A DNA stretch of 42,563 bases from Chthoniobacterales bacterium (GTDB lineage Bacteria > Verrucomicrobiota > Verrucomicrobiia > Chthoniobacterales > UBA10450): the NCBI GenBank assembly GCA_013821455.1, contig JACDGS010000037.1:1-42563 (forward strand). The letters are read 5' to 3'. Positions 25,988 through 33,700 of the stretch are shown here, one piece after another. Below the pieces are notes generated by a model that was not told the DNA's origin, did no database searches, and saw only the letters and a program-made list of their open reading frames with translations. Position 1 is the first letter of the stretch. Each line of letters opens with the position of its first letter. Both the position numbers and the translations under genes were made by a program.

Positions 25988-27142
25988 CTAACGACTCCAG
26001 CTCGGCTCCGTGATTTTGCCGAGAGCGCCGAGGACTTTGGTCTTCTGGCTGTTCACGGTATCGACCATGTAGAGCGTGCCGCCTTCCGTGAAAATCAAAT
26101 GCCGCGAATCCGGTCCCCACGCTGGATCTTCGCCAGTCCCGACCGTGCGTTTGCTGCCGCTCGCGAGGTCGAGCACGACAACCTGAAACTCACCGCCCGC
26201 GCGGACATTGAAGGCCACCTTTTTTCCATCCGGCGACCAGCTCGGTTCGGTGCAGTAACTGTAACCGGTAGCGATTTCGCGACCTTCGCCGCCGCTCGCC
26301 GAAATGCGGAAAAGCTGCGGCCCGCCGGCATTACTGAAGGAGTAGATAATTTCATCCCCGTTAGGCGACCAGGTCGGGCCGGACTCGACCCCACGCGAAT
26401 GCGTCAAACGCCGCGCGCCACCACCTCCCGCACTCACAGTGTAAAGCTCGGGATTGCCATCTTTGCTTATCGTTAGGGCGATGCGTCCGCCATCGGGCGA
26501 GAACGCCGCACCGCTGTTGGTCCCGGGGAAATTGACGATCCGATTCCGTGCCCCGCTCGCGAGATCGATCACGTACACATCGGCATAACCACTCTGATAT
26601 CCCGTGTAGGCGATGCGCTGTCCGTCCGAGCTCAGCGACGGATGGACGCTGATCGTATTGTCGTGCGTTAGTTGCCTAACGTGTGACCCGTCGTAATCGG
26701 CAACGTAAACTTCCTTCTTGCCGCTGCGGGTGGCGATGAAAGCAATTTTGCTCCCGGCCAGACCTTTGCTGCCAGTGAGCGTTTCGATGATGTCGTTGGC
26801 GAATTGATGCGCGTTCGCGCTCGCACTGCCGTTGTAAGTTTTCGAAAGTACCGTGCCGCCGCTATGATCGACCACCTGCCCTTGCAGGCTGCCATTCTCC
26901 GCCGTTCCCCTAACGACGAAGGAAGCGCCCGCGCCGCCGAGATTGATCTGGCCGGAAAGCGTGAGGTCCTTCTGCACGATGCTCGTGGCCGTCCCCCCTT
27001 CGCTTCCGCTCAAGTCCGCAACGTTGACACTAATTCGGTCGCCTTTGCTGATCGTGATTGTAGGAACGTCGGCGGCAAAGAGTCCTACACTCGTTAGGCA
27101 AAACAGAATCGCCGCAACAAAATTGAAAATGCTTCTCCTCAT
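25988..27142 (-). CDS. tolB: TolB-like periplasmic beta-propeller protein
   Basis: 384 residues with signal peptide MRRSIFNFVAAILFCLTSVG (ending LFAA). An N-terminal TolB domain (about residues 28-135) is followed by a WD40-like/PD40 propeller with repeated blades: GSKIAFIATRSGKKEVYVAD, HPSLSSDGQRIAYTGY, GAAFSPDGGRIALTIS, GPTWSPNGDEIIYSF, EPSWSPDGKKVAFNV. TolB works with Pal and TolA to keep the outer membrane attached to the cell wall during division. The ATG overlaps the stop of the upstream TonB/TolA-like gene as ATGA. The stop TAG lies in CGTTAGGC. No pal gene follows in the window. Confidence 0.93.
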   Translation of the reverse strand: MRRSIFNFVAAILFCLTSVGLFAADVPTITISKGDRISVNVADLSGSEGGTATSIVQKDLTLSGQINLGGAGASFVVRGTAENGSLQGQVVDHSGGTVLSKTYNGSASANAHQFANDIIETLTGSKGLAGSKIAFIATRSGKKEVYVADYDGSHVRQLTHDNTISVHPSLSSDGQRIAYTGYQSGYADVYVIDLASGARNRIVNFPGTNSGAAFSPDGGRIALTISKDGNPELYTVSAGGGGARRLTHSRGVESGPTWSPNGDEIIYSFSNAGGPQLFRISASGGEGREIATGYSYCTEPSWSPDGKKVAFNVRAGGEFQVVVLDLASGSKRTVGTGEDPAWGPDSRHLIFTEGGTLYMVDTVNSQKTKVLGALGKITEPSWSR

Positions 27143-28089
27143 TGGCCGGAACTTAATTCGAAGTTGATGTTCACGTCATAATAATCGTCGCCCAAGCCGG
27201 CAGGCAACGCGTCGACTTGTTTCACCCTCGCCGCCGCGGTCGTGACGGAATCATCGACCACGGAATTGCCCGACGATTTCGCGATCGAGTAATCGGAAAT
27301 GCGCCCGTCTTTCTGGATGCGAATGCGCAGAAGAACAGAAAGATTCGCGCTGTGCATGACAGAGGTCGGCTGCACCCATTCGCTGTAGAAACGGTCGTGC
27401 AACATCCCGCCATACCAGCCGAATTCCGACGTGCCGCCAGCGCCTTTGCCGTGACCGCCTGAGCCGGCTTCACCTTTGCTTTCACCATCGCCTTTGCCCG
27501 CGGCCGTCGCTTTTTTGACCGGCTTCTCGTTCGCCGAACCGCCGTTCTCTTCGTCGTCCTTTTTCTCTTTCCCGAGAGCGGCTTTGGCGACGGCTTTTTT
27601 GTGCGCGGTCTCCTTATCTTCTTCCGGCGTTGGTTTTGGTTTCGCCTTGGGTTTCGGCGTGCTCTTCTTTTTCGGGGTCGGTGAAGGAGACGCTTTCGGA
27701 GTTGGTTTTGGTGTCGGACGCGGAGTCGGGCTGGGAGTTGGTTTTGGTTTTGGTTTCGGAGTTGGAATCTCGGTCGGGGTCGGCGTTTCGGTGGGCGCAG
27801 GCGTGACTGAGGGAATTTCGATTTCGCTCCTCGGAGTGGAAACTGGCTCAGGCGTGGCCGTGATCTCCGGTTCGTTAGGCGTGGCCGCGGGCGGTTCCGT
27901 TGGCGGCGGAGTTTCCACCGCGGGCGGCTCCGATTTCGCGCCGCCTGCACCCGCGCCGTCTTCCATCCAAACGATGTCGTTAGGCGGCGTCTTCGGCGCG
28001 CGGCTCCACCAGAAGAGCCCGAGCAAAACCACGACGTGGATCAGCCCGACGATCGTGACGTTGCGCCAGAAACGCGCGTCGCGGGTCAT
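27139..28089 (-). CDS. TonB/TolA-like energy-transducing protein
   Basis: 316 residues. A short cytoplasmic N-terminus and one membrane helix (VTIVGLIHVVVLLGLFWW) precede a long Pro/Thr/Lys-rich periplasmic linker (about residues 55-165, many PTP, KPKP and SPTP repeats), a Lys/Glu/Gly-rich stretch, and a C-terminal TonB_C-like domain (SVLLRIRIQKDGRISDYSIAKSSGN, ending in VNINFELSSGQ). It couples the TolQ-TolR proton channel to the outer membrane. The place between tolR and tolB suggests it fills the TolA role, while the linker is TonB-like. It starts 2 bases after the tolR stop. Confidence 0.88.
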   Translation of the reverse strand: MTRDARFWRNVTIVGLIHVVVLLGLFWWSRAPKTPPNDIVWMEDGAGAGGAKSEPPAVETPPPTEPPAATPNEPEITATPEPVSTPRSEIEIPSVTPAPTETPTPTEIPTPKPKPKPTPSPTPRPTPKPTPKASPSPTPKKKSTPKPKAKPKPTPEEDKETAHKKAVAKAALGKEKKDDEENGGSANEKPVKKATAAGKGDGESKGEAGSGGHGKGAGGTSEFGWYGGMLHDRFYSEWVQPTSVMHSANLSVLLRIRIQKDGRISDYSIAKSSGNSVVDDSVTTAAARVKQVDALPAGLGDDYYDVNINFELSSGQ

Positions 28090-28091
28090 CG

Positions 28092-28508
28092 CTACTTCGG
28101 TTCTTCCTGCGTCGCGATGCCGACCTTCGTGATCTCCGCGCGCTGCAACTCATCCATCAGACTAACGAGTTTCTGCACCGGCAAATCGCGATCGGGACGA
28201 ATGACCACGGCCACATTCGGATCAGCCTGTTTCAGCGCCGCGAGCCGCGCCGGCAAATCCGCCGCGGCGACGACATTCTCATTCAGCCTAACGACTTCGT
28301 TTTTGTCGAGCGAGAGCGTCTGCACCGCGCTGGGATTGATCGGCGCGTTCGTCGTCGCGCTCGAGGGAATGATGAGCGTTTTGTTATTCTCGAGCAGCGG
28401 GGTGGTGATCATGAAAATGATCAGCAGGACAAAAGCGAGATCGAGCAACGGAGTGATGTTGATCTCCGAGAGCGTCGTTAGGCTGGTGCGATTGGAGTAG
28501 CGGCGCAT
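28092..28508 (-). CDS. tolR: ExbD/TolR biopolymer transport protein
   Basis: 138 residues from MRRYSNRTSLTTLSEINITP. One membrane helix, LLDLAFVLLIIFMITTPLL, carries the key Asp (LLDLAFVLL) that takes part in proton flow in ExbD/TolR. A small periplasmic domain follows (ADPNVAVVIRPDRDLPVQKLVSLMDELQRAEITKVGIAT), the usual ExbD C-terminal fold. An upstream in-frame start would run through the GTTGGAC-type inverted repeat and is unlikely. Confidence 0.93.
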   Translation of the reverse strand: MRRYSNRTSLTTLSEINITPLLDLAFVLLIIFMITTPLLENNKTLIIPSSATTNAPINPSAVQTLSLDKNEVVRLNENVVAAADLPARLAALKQADPNVAVVIRPDRDLPVQKLVSLMDELQRAEITKVGIATQEEPK

Positions 28509-28517
28509 TCTCTTTAG

Positions 28518-28608
28518 TTCGACGTTGGACGTTCGATGTTGGGCGTTCGACGTTTTTTCCTGGAGTTGGAGAAGCGTCCAACGTCCAACATCCAACGCCC
28601 AACGTCGA
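28518..28608. repeat. Inverted repeat built of degenerate 7-mers between tolQ and tolR
   Basis: The left arm (28518-28552) is a run of units GTTGGAC, GTTCGAT, GTTGGGC, GTTCGAC; the right arm (28575-28608) is its near-complement (4 mismatches in 34), with a 22-base spacer holding a T run. In the operon mRNA this would be a ~34-bp stem between tolQ and tolR, able to adjust relative expression by processing or partial termination. Confidence 0.85.
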
Positions 28609-28626
28609 AGTGGGGATTTGCGTTTC

Positions 28627-29391
28627 TCATCTGCGGAAATCCGAAACACGCGAACCGTGCTCGACGTATTTGTGCTCGAATTCGGAAGCCAATTCCGCCG
28701 CGAAGTTATCCATCTCCACGATCATCCCGCGAATGCTGGTGACGAGAAAATTGTAGCCAAACATCGCCGGAATCGCGACGCAGAGGGCCGTCACAGTGGT
28801 GATGAGCGCCCCGGAAACCCCCGGCGCCATCGCGGCCAAATTCGCGCTGCCTGCCTCGGCCACGCCGGTGAAAGTATCCATCACGCCCCAGACTGTGCCT
28901 AACAATCCCAGAAACGGCGCGCCGCTCACCGCGGTCGCGAGCAGGATCATTTGCGACTCCAACTTCAGCGCGGTTTCGCCGACCGCGCGCTCCATTGCGG
29001 CGTTGACTGCGTGCATTTGCGCAGGTGAAATTTTGTCCGCGATCTCGAGCCGCGCGCGAAAAGTCTCGTCGATTTCCGCCGAGCCGAGGAGATGAAAAGT
29101 CAGCTCCCGACAGCCTGCGCGATAGACGTTGAAAACCGGCGAGCCGGAAAAACGCACGCTCGATTCGAACATACGCAACGGCTGCCGGTCCTGCCGAAAG
29201 GCGGCCAGGAAACGGTCGCTCTGCTTCCGCGCGAATTGGATCACGCGCATCTTCGTCACCATGACCGACCAGGAAAAAATCGAGCCGATGCTGAGTAAAA
29301 AGAGGACGGCTTTGCCCGCGACGGTTGCGTGGGTGAAGGAAAACACGAGCCCACCTGCCGCGAAAAATCCCGGGAAGAGCATTTCCGTCAT
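28627..29391 (-). CDS. tolQ: TolQ/ExbB proton channel protein
   Basis: 254 residues. An N-terminal helix (AVLFLLSIGSIFSWSVMVTKM), a large cytoplasmic loop, and two closely spaced helices with the family signature ILLATAVSGAPFLGLLGTVWGVMDTF followed by GVSGALITTVTALCVAIPAMFGYN. It forms the pentameric motor with TolR that uses the proton gradient. First gene of the tolQ-tolR-tonB/tolA-tolB operon. MTEML at 29391 is the start; MLFPG three codons later is an alternative. Confidence 0.93.
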   Translation of the reverse strand: MTEMLFPGFFAAGGLVFSFTHATVAGKAVLFLLSIGSIFSWSVMVTKMRVIQFARKQSDRFLAAFRQDRQPLRMFESSVRFSGSPVFNVYRAGCRELTFHLLGSAEIDETFRARLEIADKISPAQMHAVNAAMERAVGETALKLESQMILLATAVSGAPFLGLLGTVWGVMDTFTGVAEAGSANLAAMAPGVSGALITTVTALCVAIPAMFGYNFLVTSIRGMIVEMDNFAAELASEFEHKYVEHGSRVSDFRR

Positions 29392-29497
29392 CCTGAATAA
29401 GAGATAGCGGAAGTGGCGCGAAACGAAAGCGACGAGATGCAGCGTCTGCTGTGCTGTGGTCTGCGCGGAGACGAAAGAGTTGGACGCAAATAAGCAT

Positions 29498-29611
29498 TGT
29501 CATCCTGAGCCGGCGCAGCGCGGCGAAGGACCTCACAAGCGTCGCTCGACGTCATTCACAAGATTGAGGCCGAGCACGCTTGCGAGGTCCCTCGCTCCGC
29601 TCGAGATGACA
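29498..29611. repeat. REP-like inverted repeat (family B) downstream of lgt
   Basis: TGTCATCCTGAGCCGGCGC at the left and CGCTCGAGATGACA at the right, with inner arms AAGGACCTC..AAGCGTCG and GCTTGCGAGGTCCCT. It fills the gap between the lgt stop and the tolQ start and probably ends the lgt transcript. Confidence 0.8.
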
Positions 29612-29615
29612 GGAG

Positions 29616-30569
29616 TTAGTGCGCTGCGTCGCGGAAAATCGGCGCGCTTTGTTCGGCGCGAATTTTGCCGACGATGATAAACGCGAGCCCGATCGCGATG
29701 AGGAAAAAGGAAAAGAATTGGCCGCGGGTGAAACCAGCGATGAGTGAAGCATCCGGCTCGCGAAAATATTCCACGACGATCCGGAAGACCGCGTAGCAGA
29801 CGAAGAACAATCCGGTGAGAACGCCGTTAGGCTGACGCGTCCGTGTGCGCACGAGCCAGAGGATGGTGAAGAGCGCGACGCCTTCGAGCAGCGCCTCGTA
29901 AATCTGCGAGGGATGCCGCGGCGTCAGGATAGAGTGCAGCTTTTCCTTAACGAGTGGATGCGTGTGCAGGCTGTCCACGATTGCATCGGGCGTCGTTAGG
30001 CTGGGATCGATCTGCTGCGCGACGGCGACGACGCGATCTGCCTCCGCGCCATTTTGAGCATCGAGGATTTCCTTGGGAAAAAGCATCGCCCAGGAGACAC
30101 TCGTTAGGCGGCCGTAAAGCTCGCCGTTAATGAAATTCGCGCAGCGGCCGAAGAACAATCCGATCGGCGCGACCACGACCAGATTGTCACCAAGATTGGT
30201 CCACGAAATTTTGTGCCGCCACGCGTAATAAAATGTAAACGCGATCAAACCGAGCATGCCGCCATGGCTCGACATGCCGCCTTCCCAAACCGCGAAAATC
30301 GAAAGCGGCTCGCGCAACATTTCTGGCCGATAAAAAAGGACGTAGCCAAGCCGGCCGCCCAGCATGACGCCGAAGAGCGCCGCCCAGGTTATGAAGTCGC
30401 CGACTTGCTCGACCCGCAGTTGGGTATAACCGCGGCGCGCCAGGATCTGCAGCAGCCAAAATCCGCAGGCGAATGCGAGCACGTAGGCGAGGCCATACCA
30501 GCGCGGCCCGTATCCGCCCCAGACGTGGAAAATGAACGGGTCGAAGTCGTCAAGGAAGTAGGCGAGCAT
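29616..30569 (-). CDS. lgt: Prolipoprotein diacylglyceryl transferase
   Basis: 317 residues, about seven membrane helices. Transfers diacylglycerol from phosphatidylglycerol to the lipobox Cys of prolipoproteins, the first lipoprotein maturation step in the inner membrane. Seen: RWYGLAYVLAF, GGRLGYVLFY, EGGMSSHGGMLG (catalytic His loop), the Lgt signature GRCANFINGELYGR, and RHPSQIYEALLEG. An insertion of ~30 residues after LFPKEI (AQNGAEADRVVAVAQQIDPS) makes it longer than the E. coli protein. ATG at 30569. Confidence 0.95.
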   Translation of the reverse strand: MLAYFLDDFDPFIFHVWGGYGPRWYGLAYVLAFACGFWLLQILARRGYTQLRVEQVGDFITWAALFGVMLGGRLGYVLFYRPEMLREPLSIFAVWEGGMSSHGGMLGLIAFTFYYAWRHKISWTNLGDNLVVVAPIGLFFGRCANFINGELYGRLTSVSWAMLFPKEILDAQNGAEADRVVAVAQQIDPSLTTPDAIVDSLHTHPLVKEKLHSILTPRHPSQIYEALLEGVALFTILWLVRTRTRQPNGVLTGLFFVCYAVFRIVVEYFREPDASLIAGFTRGQFFSFFLIAIGLAFIIVGKIRAEQSAPIFRDAAH

Positions 30570-30650
30570 CGGTGGGGCGCGACTTTCCGCGATTTTCTGA
30601 CAAGCGGCAATAGCTGGAATTGGCGCCGCGCCGCCCGGACGCCGTCATTC

Positions 30651-30775
30651 TTGTCATCCCGAACCGGCGGAGCGCGGCGAGGGACCTCGCAAGCGTTTCT
30701 CGACGTGATTTTGCCTATCACCACCGCAAGACGCTTGCGGGGTCCTTCGCCGTCTGCGCGGCTCAGGATGACAAC
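30651..30775. repeat. REP-like inverted repeat (family B) at the 3' end of the giant uvrA
   Basis: TTGTCATCCCGAACCGGCGG at the left and GCGGCTCAGGATGACAA at the right, with inner arms GACCTCGCAAGCGT and ACGCTTGCGGGGTC. The right arm covers the last codons and stop of uvrA (stop at 30763-30765), so the repeat contributes the C-terminal residues. Likely terminator or mRNA end element before lgt. Confidence 0.8.
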
Positions 30776-33700
30776 AGGTTTCGAGCGCGACTCTTGGCAC
30801 GCGGCGCTTTTGTGTTGGCGGCAATTTCCCGTCCTTGACCGAACACCTCACGCAGGAACGGCGCGGTCCGGCTCAGCCGGTTTTTTGCCACTTCTTCCGG
30901 CGTGCCGACCGCAACAACCTGTCCGCCTAACGAACCCGCTTCCGGCCCGATATCGACTACGTAATCGGCTTCCGCGATCACGCTCATGTTGTGCTCGATC
31001 ACGATGACGGTATTGCCGTCATCGACCAGCCGATGCAGCACGCGGAGGAGCAATTCCACATCAGCCATATGCAGGCCGATGGTGGGCTCTTCGATTAAAT
31101 AAAGAGTCGATTTGGGCGTGCGCATTTTGCGCAGGCGCTCGTTCGTCGCGCGGCCGATCCCGCGTGTGAGCTTGGTTGCGAGCTTGAGCCTTTGCGCTTC
31201 GCCCCCGCTCAAGGTCGGGCTCGGCTGGCCGAGTTTCAGGTAGCCGAGGCCGGTCTCGCCTAACAATGAAAGCGGACGCGCGATTTTCTGGTTTGCGGCA
31301 AAAAGTTCGGCCGCTTCGCCGATCGTCATCTCCATCACGTCGCCGATACTTTTGTCGTGGTAGAGGACTTCGAGCGTCTGCGCGTTATAGCGTTTCCCGC
31401 CGCAATCTTCGCAGGGCACGTAGCTGCTCGGGAGGAAACTCATCTCGAGCTTGAGCACCCCCTGGCCGCTGCACGTTTCGCAACGGCCGCCGTCGGTGTT
31501 GAAGGAAAAACGGCTCGCGCTGTAGCCGCGCACGCGCGAGACGGGCAACTGCGCAAAGAGCTCGCGGATTTCATCGAGGACTTTGATGTAAGTCGCCGGC
31601 GTCGAGCGCGACGTTTTGCCGATGGGCGACTGGTCCACTTCGTAGATCGCCTCGATGGCGTCCGCGCCAAAAATCCGGGGAGCGCCCGCGCCTCGCGTGC
31701 CGGCGATGGCGCCCTCGCCATCGCGCACTTTTCCTCCGCGCGAAGAGGTTTTCGGCGGGGCGCCGAAAACAGGTCCGCCGCGGCGACCGCTCCCCAGAGC
31801 TCGCTGCACTGCCGGCAGCAGCACTCCACGCATGAGAGTGGATTTTCCCGAACCGGAAATGCCGGTGATAACCGAGAGCCGGCCAATCGGAAATTTCACG
31901 TCGATGTGCTGCAGATTGTTCGTGTGCGCGTCTTCGATTTCGAGCCAGTGCGCAACGTCGCCTAACGAACGGCGCGACTTCCGCATCGGATGCGCGAGCG
32001 GCTCGCGCAGGCAGCGGCCGGTCTGCGATTCCGTCACCTCCCGGATGTCGCGCAACGTGCCCGCGGCGACGACTTCGCCGCCTAACGAACCCGCGCCCGG
32101 CCCGAGATCGATGATGTGATCGGCGCGCCGCATCGTCTCTTCGTCGTGCTCGACAATGACTAACGAATTCCCCTTTTCGCGCAACGCCGTGAGCGTTTCG
32201 AGCAGACGCACGTTGTCGCGCGCGTGCAGGCCGATGGTCGGCTCGTCGAGAACGTAAAGGACGCCGCGGAGATTCGAGCCGAGCTGCGCGGCGAGACGGA
32301 TGCGCTGCGATTCGCCGCCGCTCAAAGTTTTCGCGGAACGCCCAAGTGCGAGGTAGCCGAGGCCGACGTTTTCCATGAAACGCAACCGCTGTTCGATCTC
32401 CGGCACGAGGTCGGCCGCGATCACTTTGTGCGTGCCGCGGAAACGCAGTTTGCCCACCAAAGCGAGCGCGTCGGCCGCGGAACGCGCGCTGAATTCGTCG
32501 ATCGTTTTTCCCTGCAAACGCACATGGCGCGCTATCGGATTCAAACGCGAGCCGTGACAACTCGGGCACGGCTTCGCTTCGTGCTCTTCGACCGATTCAA
32601 ACTGCCGTTCGGCGTTGAGTTCATTTTCGAGTTGCGAGTCGCCGGTTTCCTCTTCGCCGCGCTGCACTTTCTCGTTCCAAATTTCGCCAAAACCGTTACA
32701 GGTCTCGCACCAGCCATGCGGAGAGTTGAAGGAAAACAAACGCGGATCCAATTCCTCGAAAGAACGGCCGCAACCGGGACAGCTCATCTCCGTGCTCACG
32801 GTCGTTAGGCGATTTTGTTGGTCGAGCAGACGCGCCGTCCCGCGGCCGATCTGGAGCGCGCGCTGGACGAGGTTGCGCGCCTTAAGAATGCGCTTCGCGT
32901 CGATCCCGCCGACGACTGCGTCGATGGTGTGTTCCTTAAAACGCTCGAGCTTTTGGAATTGTTTGATCGGGATGAGCTGGCGATCGACGTAGAGCGTGTC
33001 GAAGCCCTGGCGCTCCGCCCAGCGCCCGACCTCAGTGTGAAAACCTTTGCGCGCTTTCACCAGCGGCGCGAGGACCTTGAGCGGGCCGCGGAGCGCCGCC
33101 GCTTCTACCAGCCTAACGATCGCGCCGAGGCTCTGTTTTTCCACCGGCAGATCGCAATCGGGACAAAATTGCGTGCCGGTTTTGGCGAAAAGGAGACGGA
33201 GAAAATGGTAAACTTCCGTGACCGTTGCGACAGTCGATTTCCCGCCGCCGCGGCTGACGCGTTGCTCGATCGCGACGGTTGGCGGCAGGCCTTCGATCAA
33301 ATCGACGTCGGGTTTTTCGAGCTGCTCCACGAATTGCCGCGCGTAAGGCGACATGCTGTCGAGAAAACGGCGCTGGCCTTCCGCGAAAAGAAGATCGAAG
33401 GCGACAGTCGATTTGCCCGAACCGCTCAGGCCGGTGATCACGACCATCTGATCGCGCGGGATCGTCAGGCTGATGTTTTTCAGGTTGTGCTCGCGCGCGC
33501 CGTGGATGGCGATGGCGTGGGGAGATCCATTGGCGAGCGGCGAAATGCCGGGGAGCGCATGCGCCTCGCGTGCTCCGTGCGGCGCCTCGCCGAACGGTTC
33601 TTCGGCGGCACGGAGGAGTGGTTCGTCGTCGTTAGGCAAAGTGTAGCGCTGCGAGGTTTTCGGCGGGGCGCCGAAAACAGCACGCGAGGCGCGTGCGCTC

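Noticed and set aside
27600-27850. Tandem repeat array or CRISPR-like region
   Set aside because: The repetition is codon-level low complexity (Pro-Thr-Lys), with no regular repeat/spacer structure. No CRISPR array was seen anywhere in the window.
27476-28132. Plus-strand frame rich in Gly/Val repeats (GVGFGVG type)
   Set aside because: It is the reverse complement of the Pro/Lys/Thr-rich linker of the TonB/TolA-like gene.
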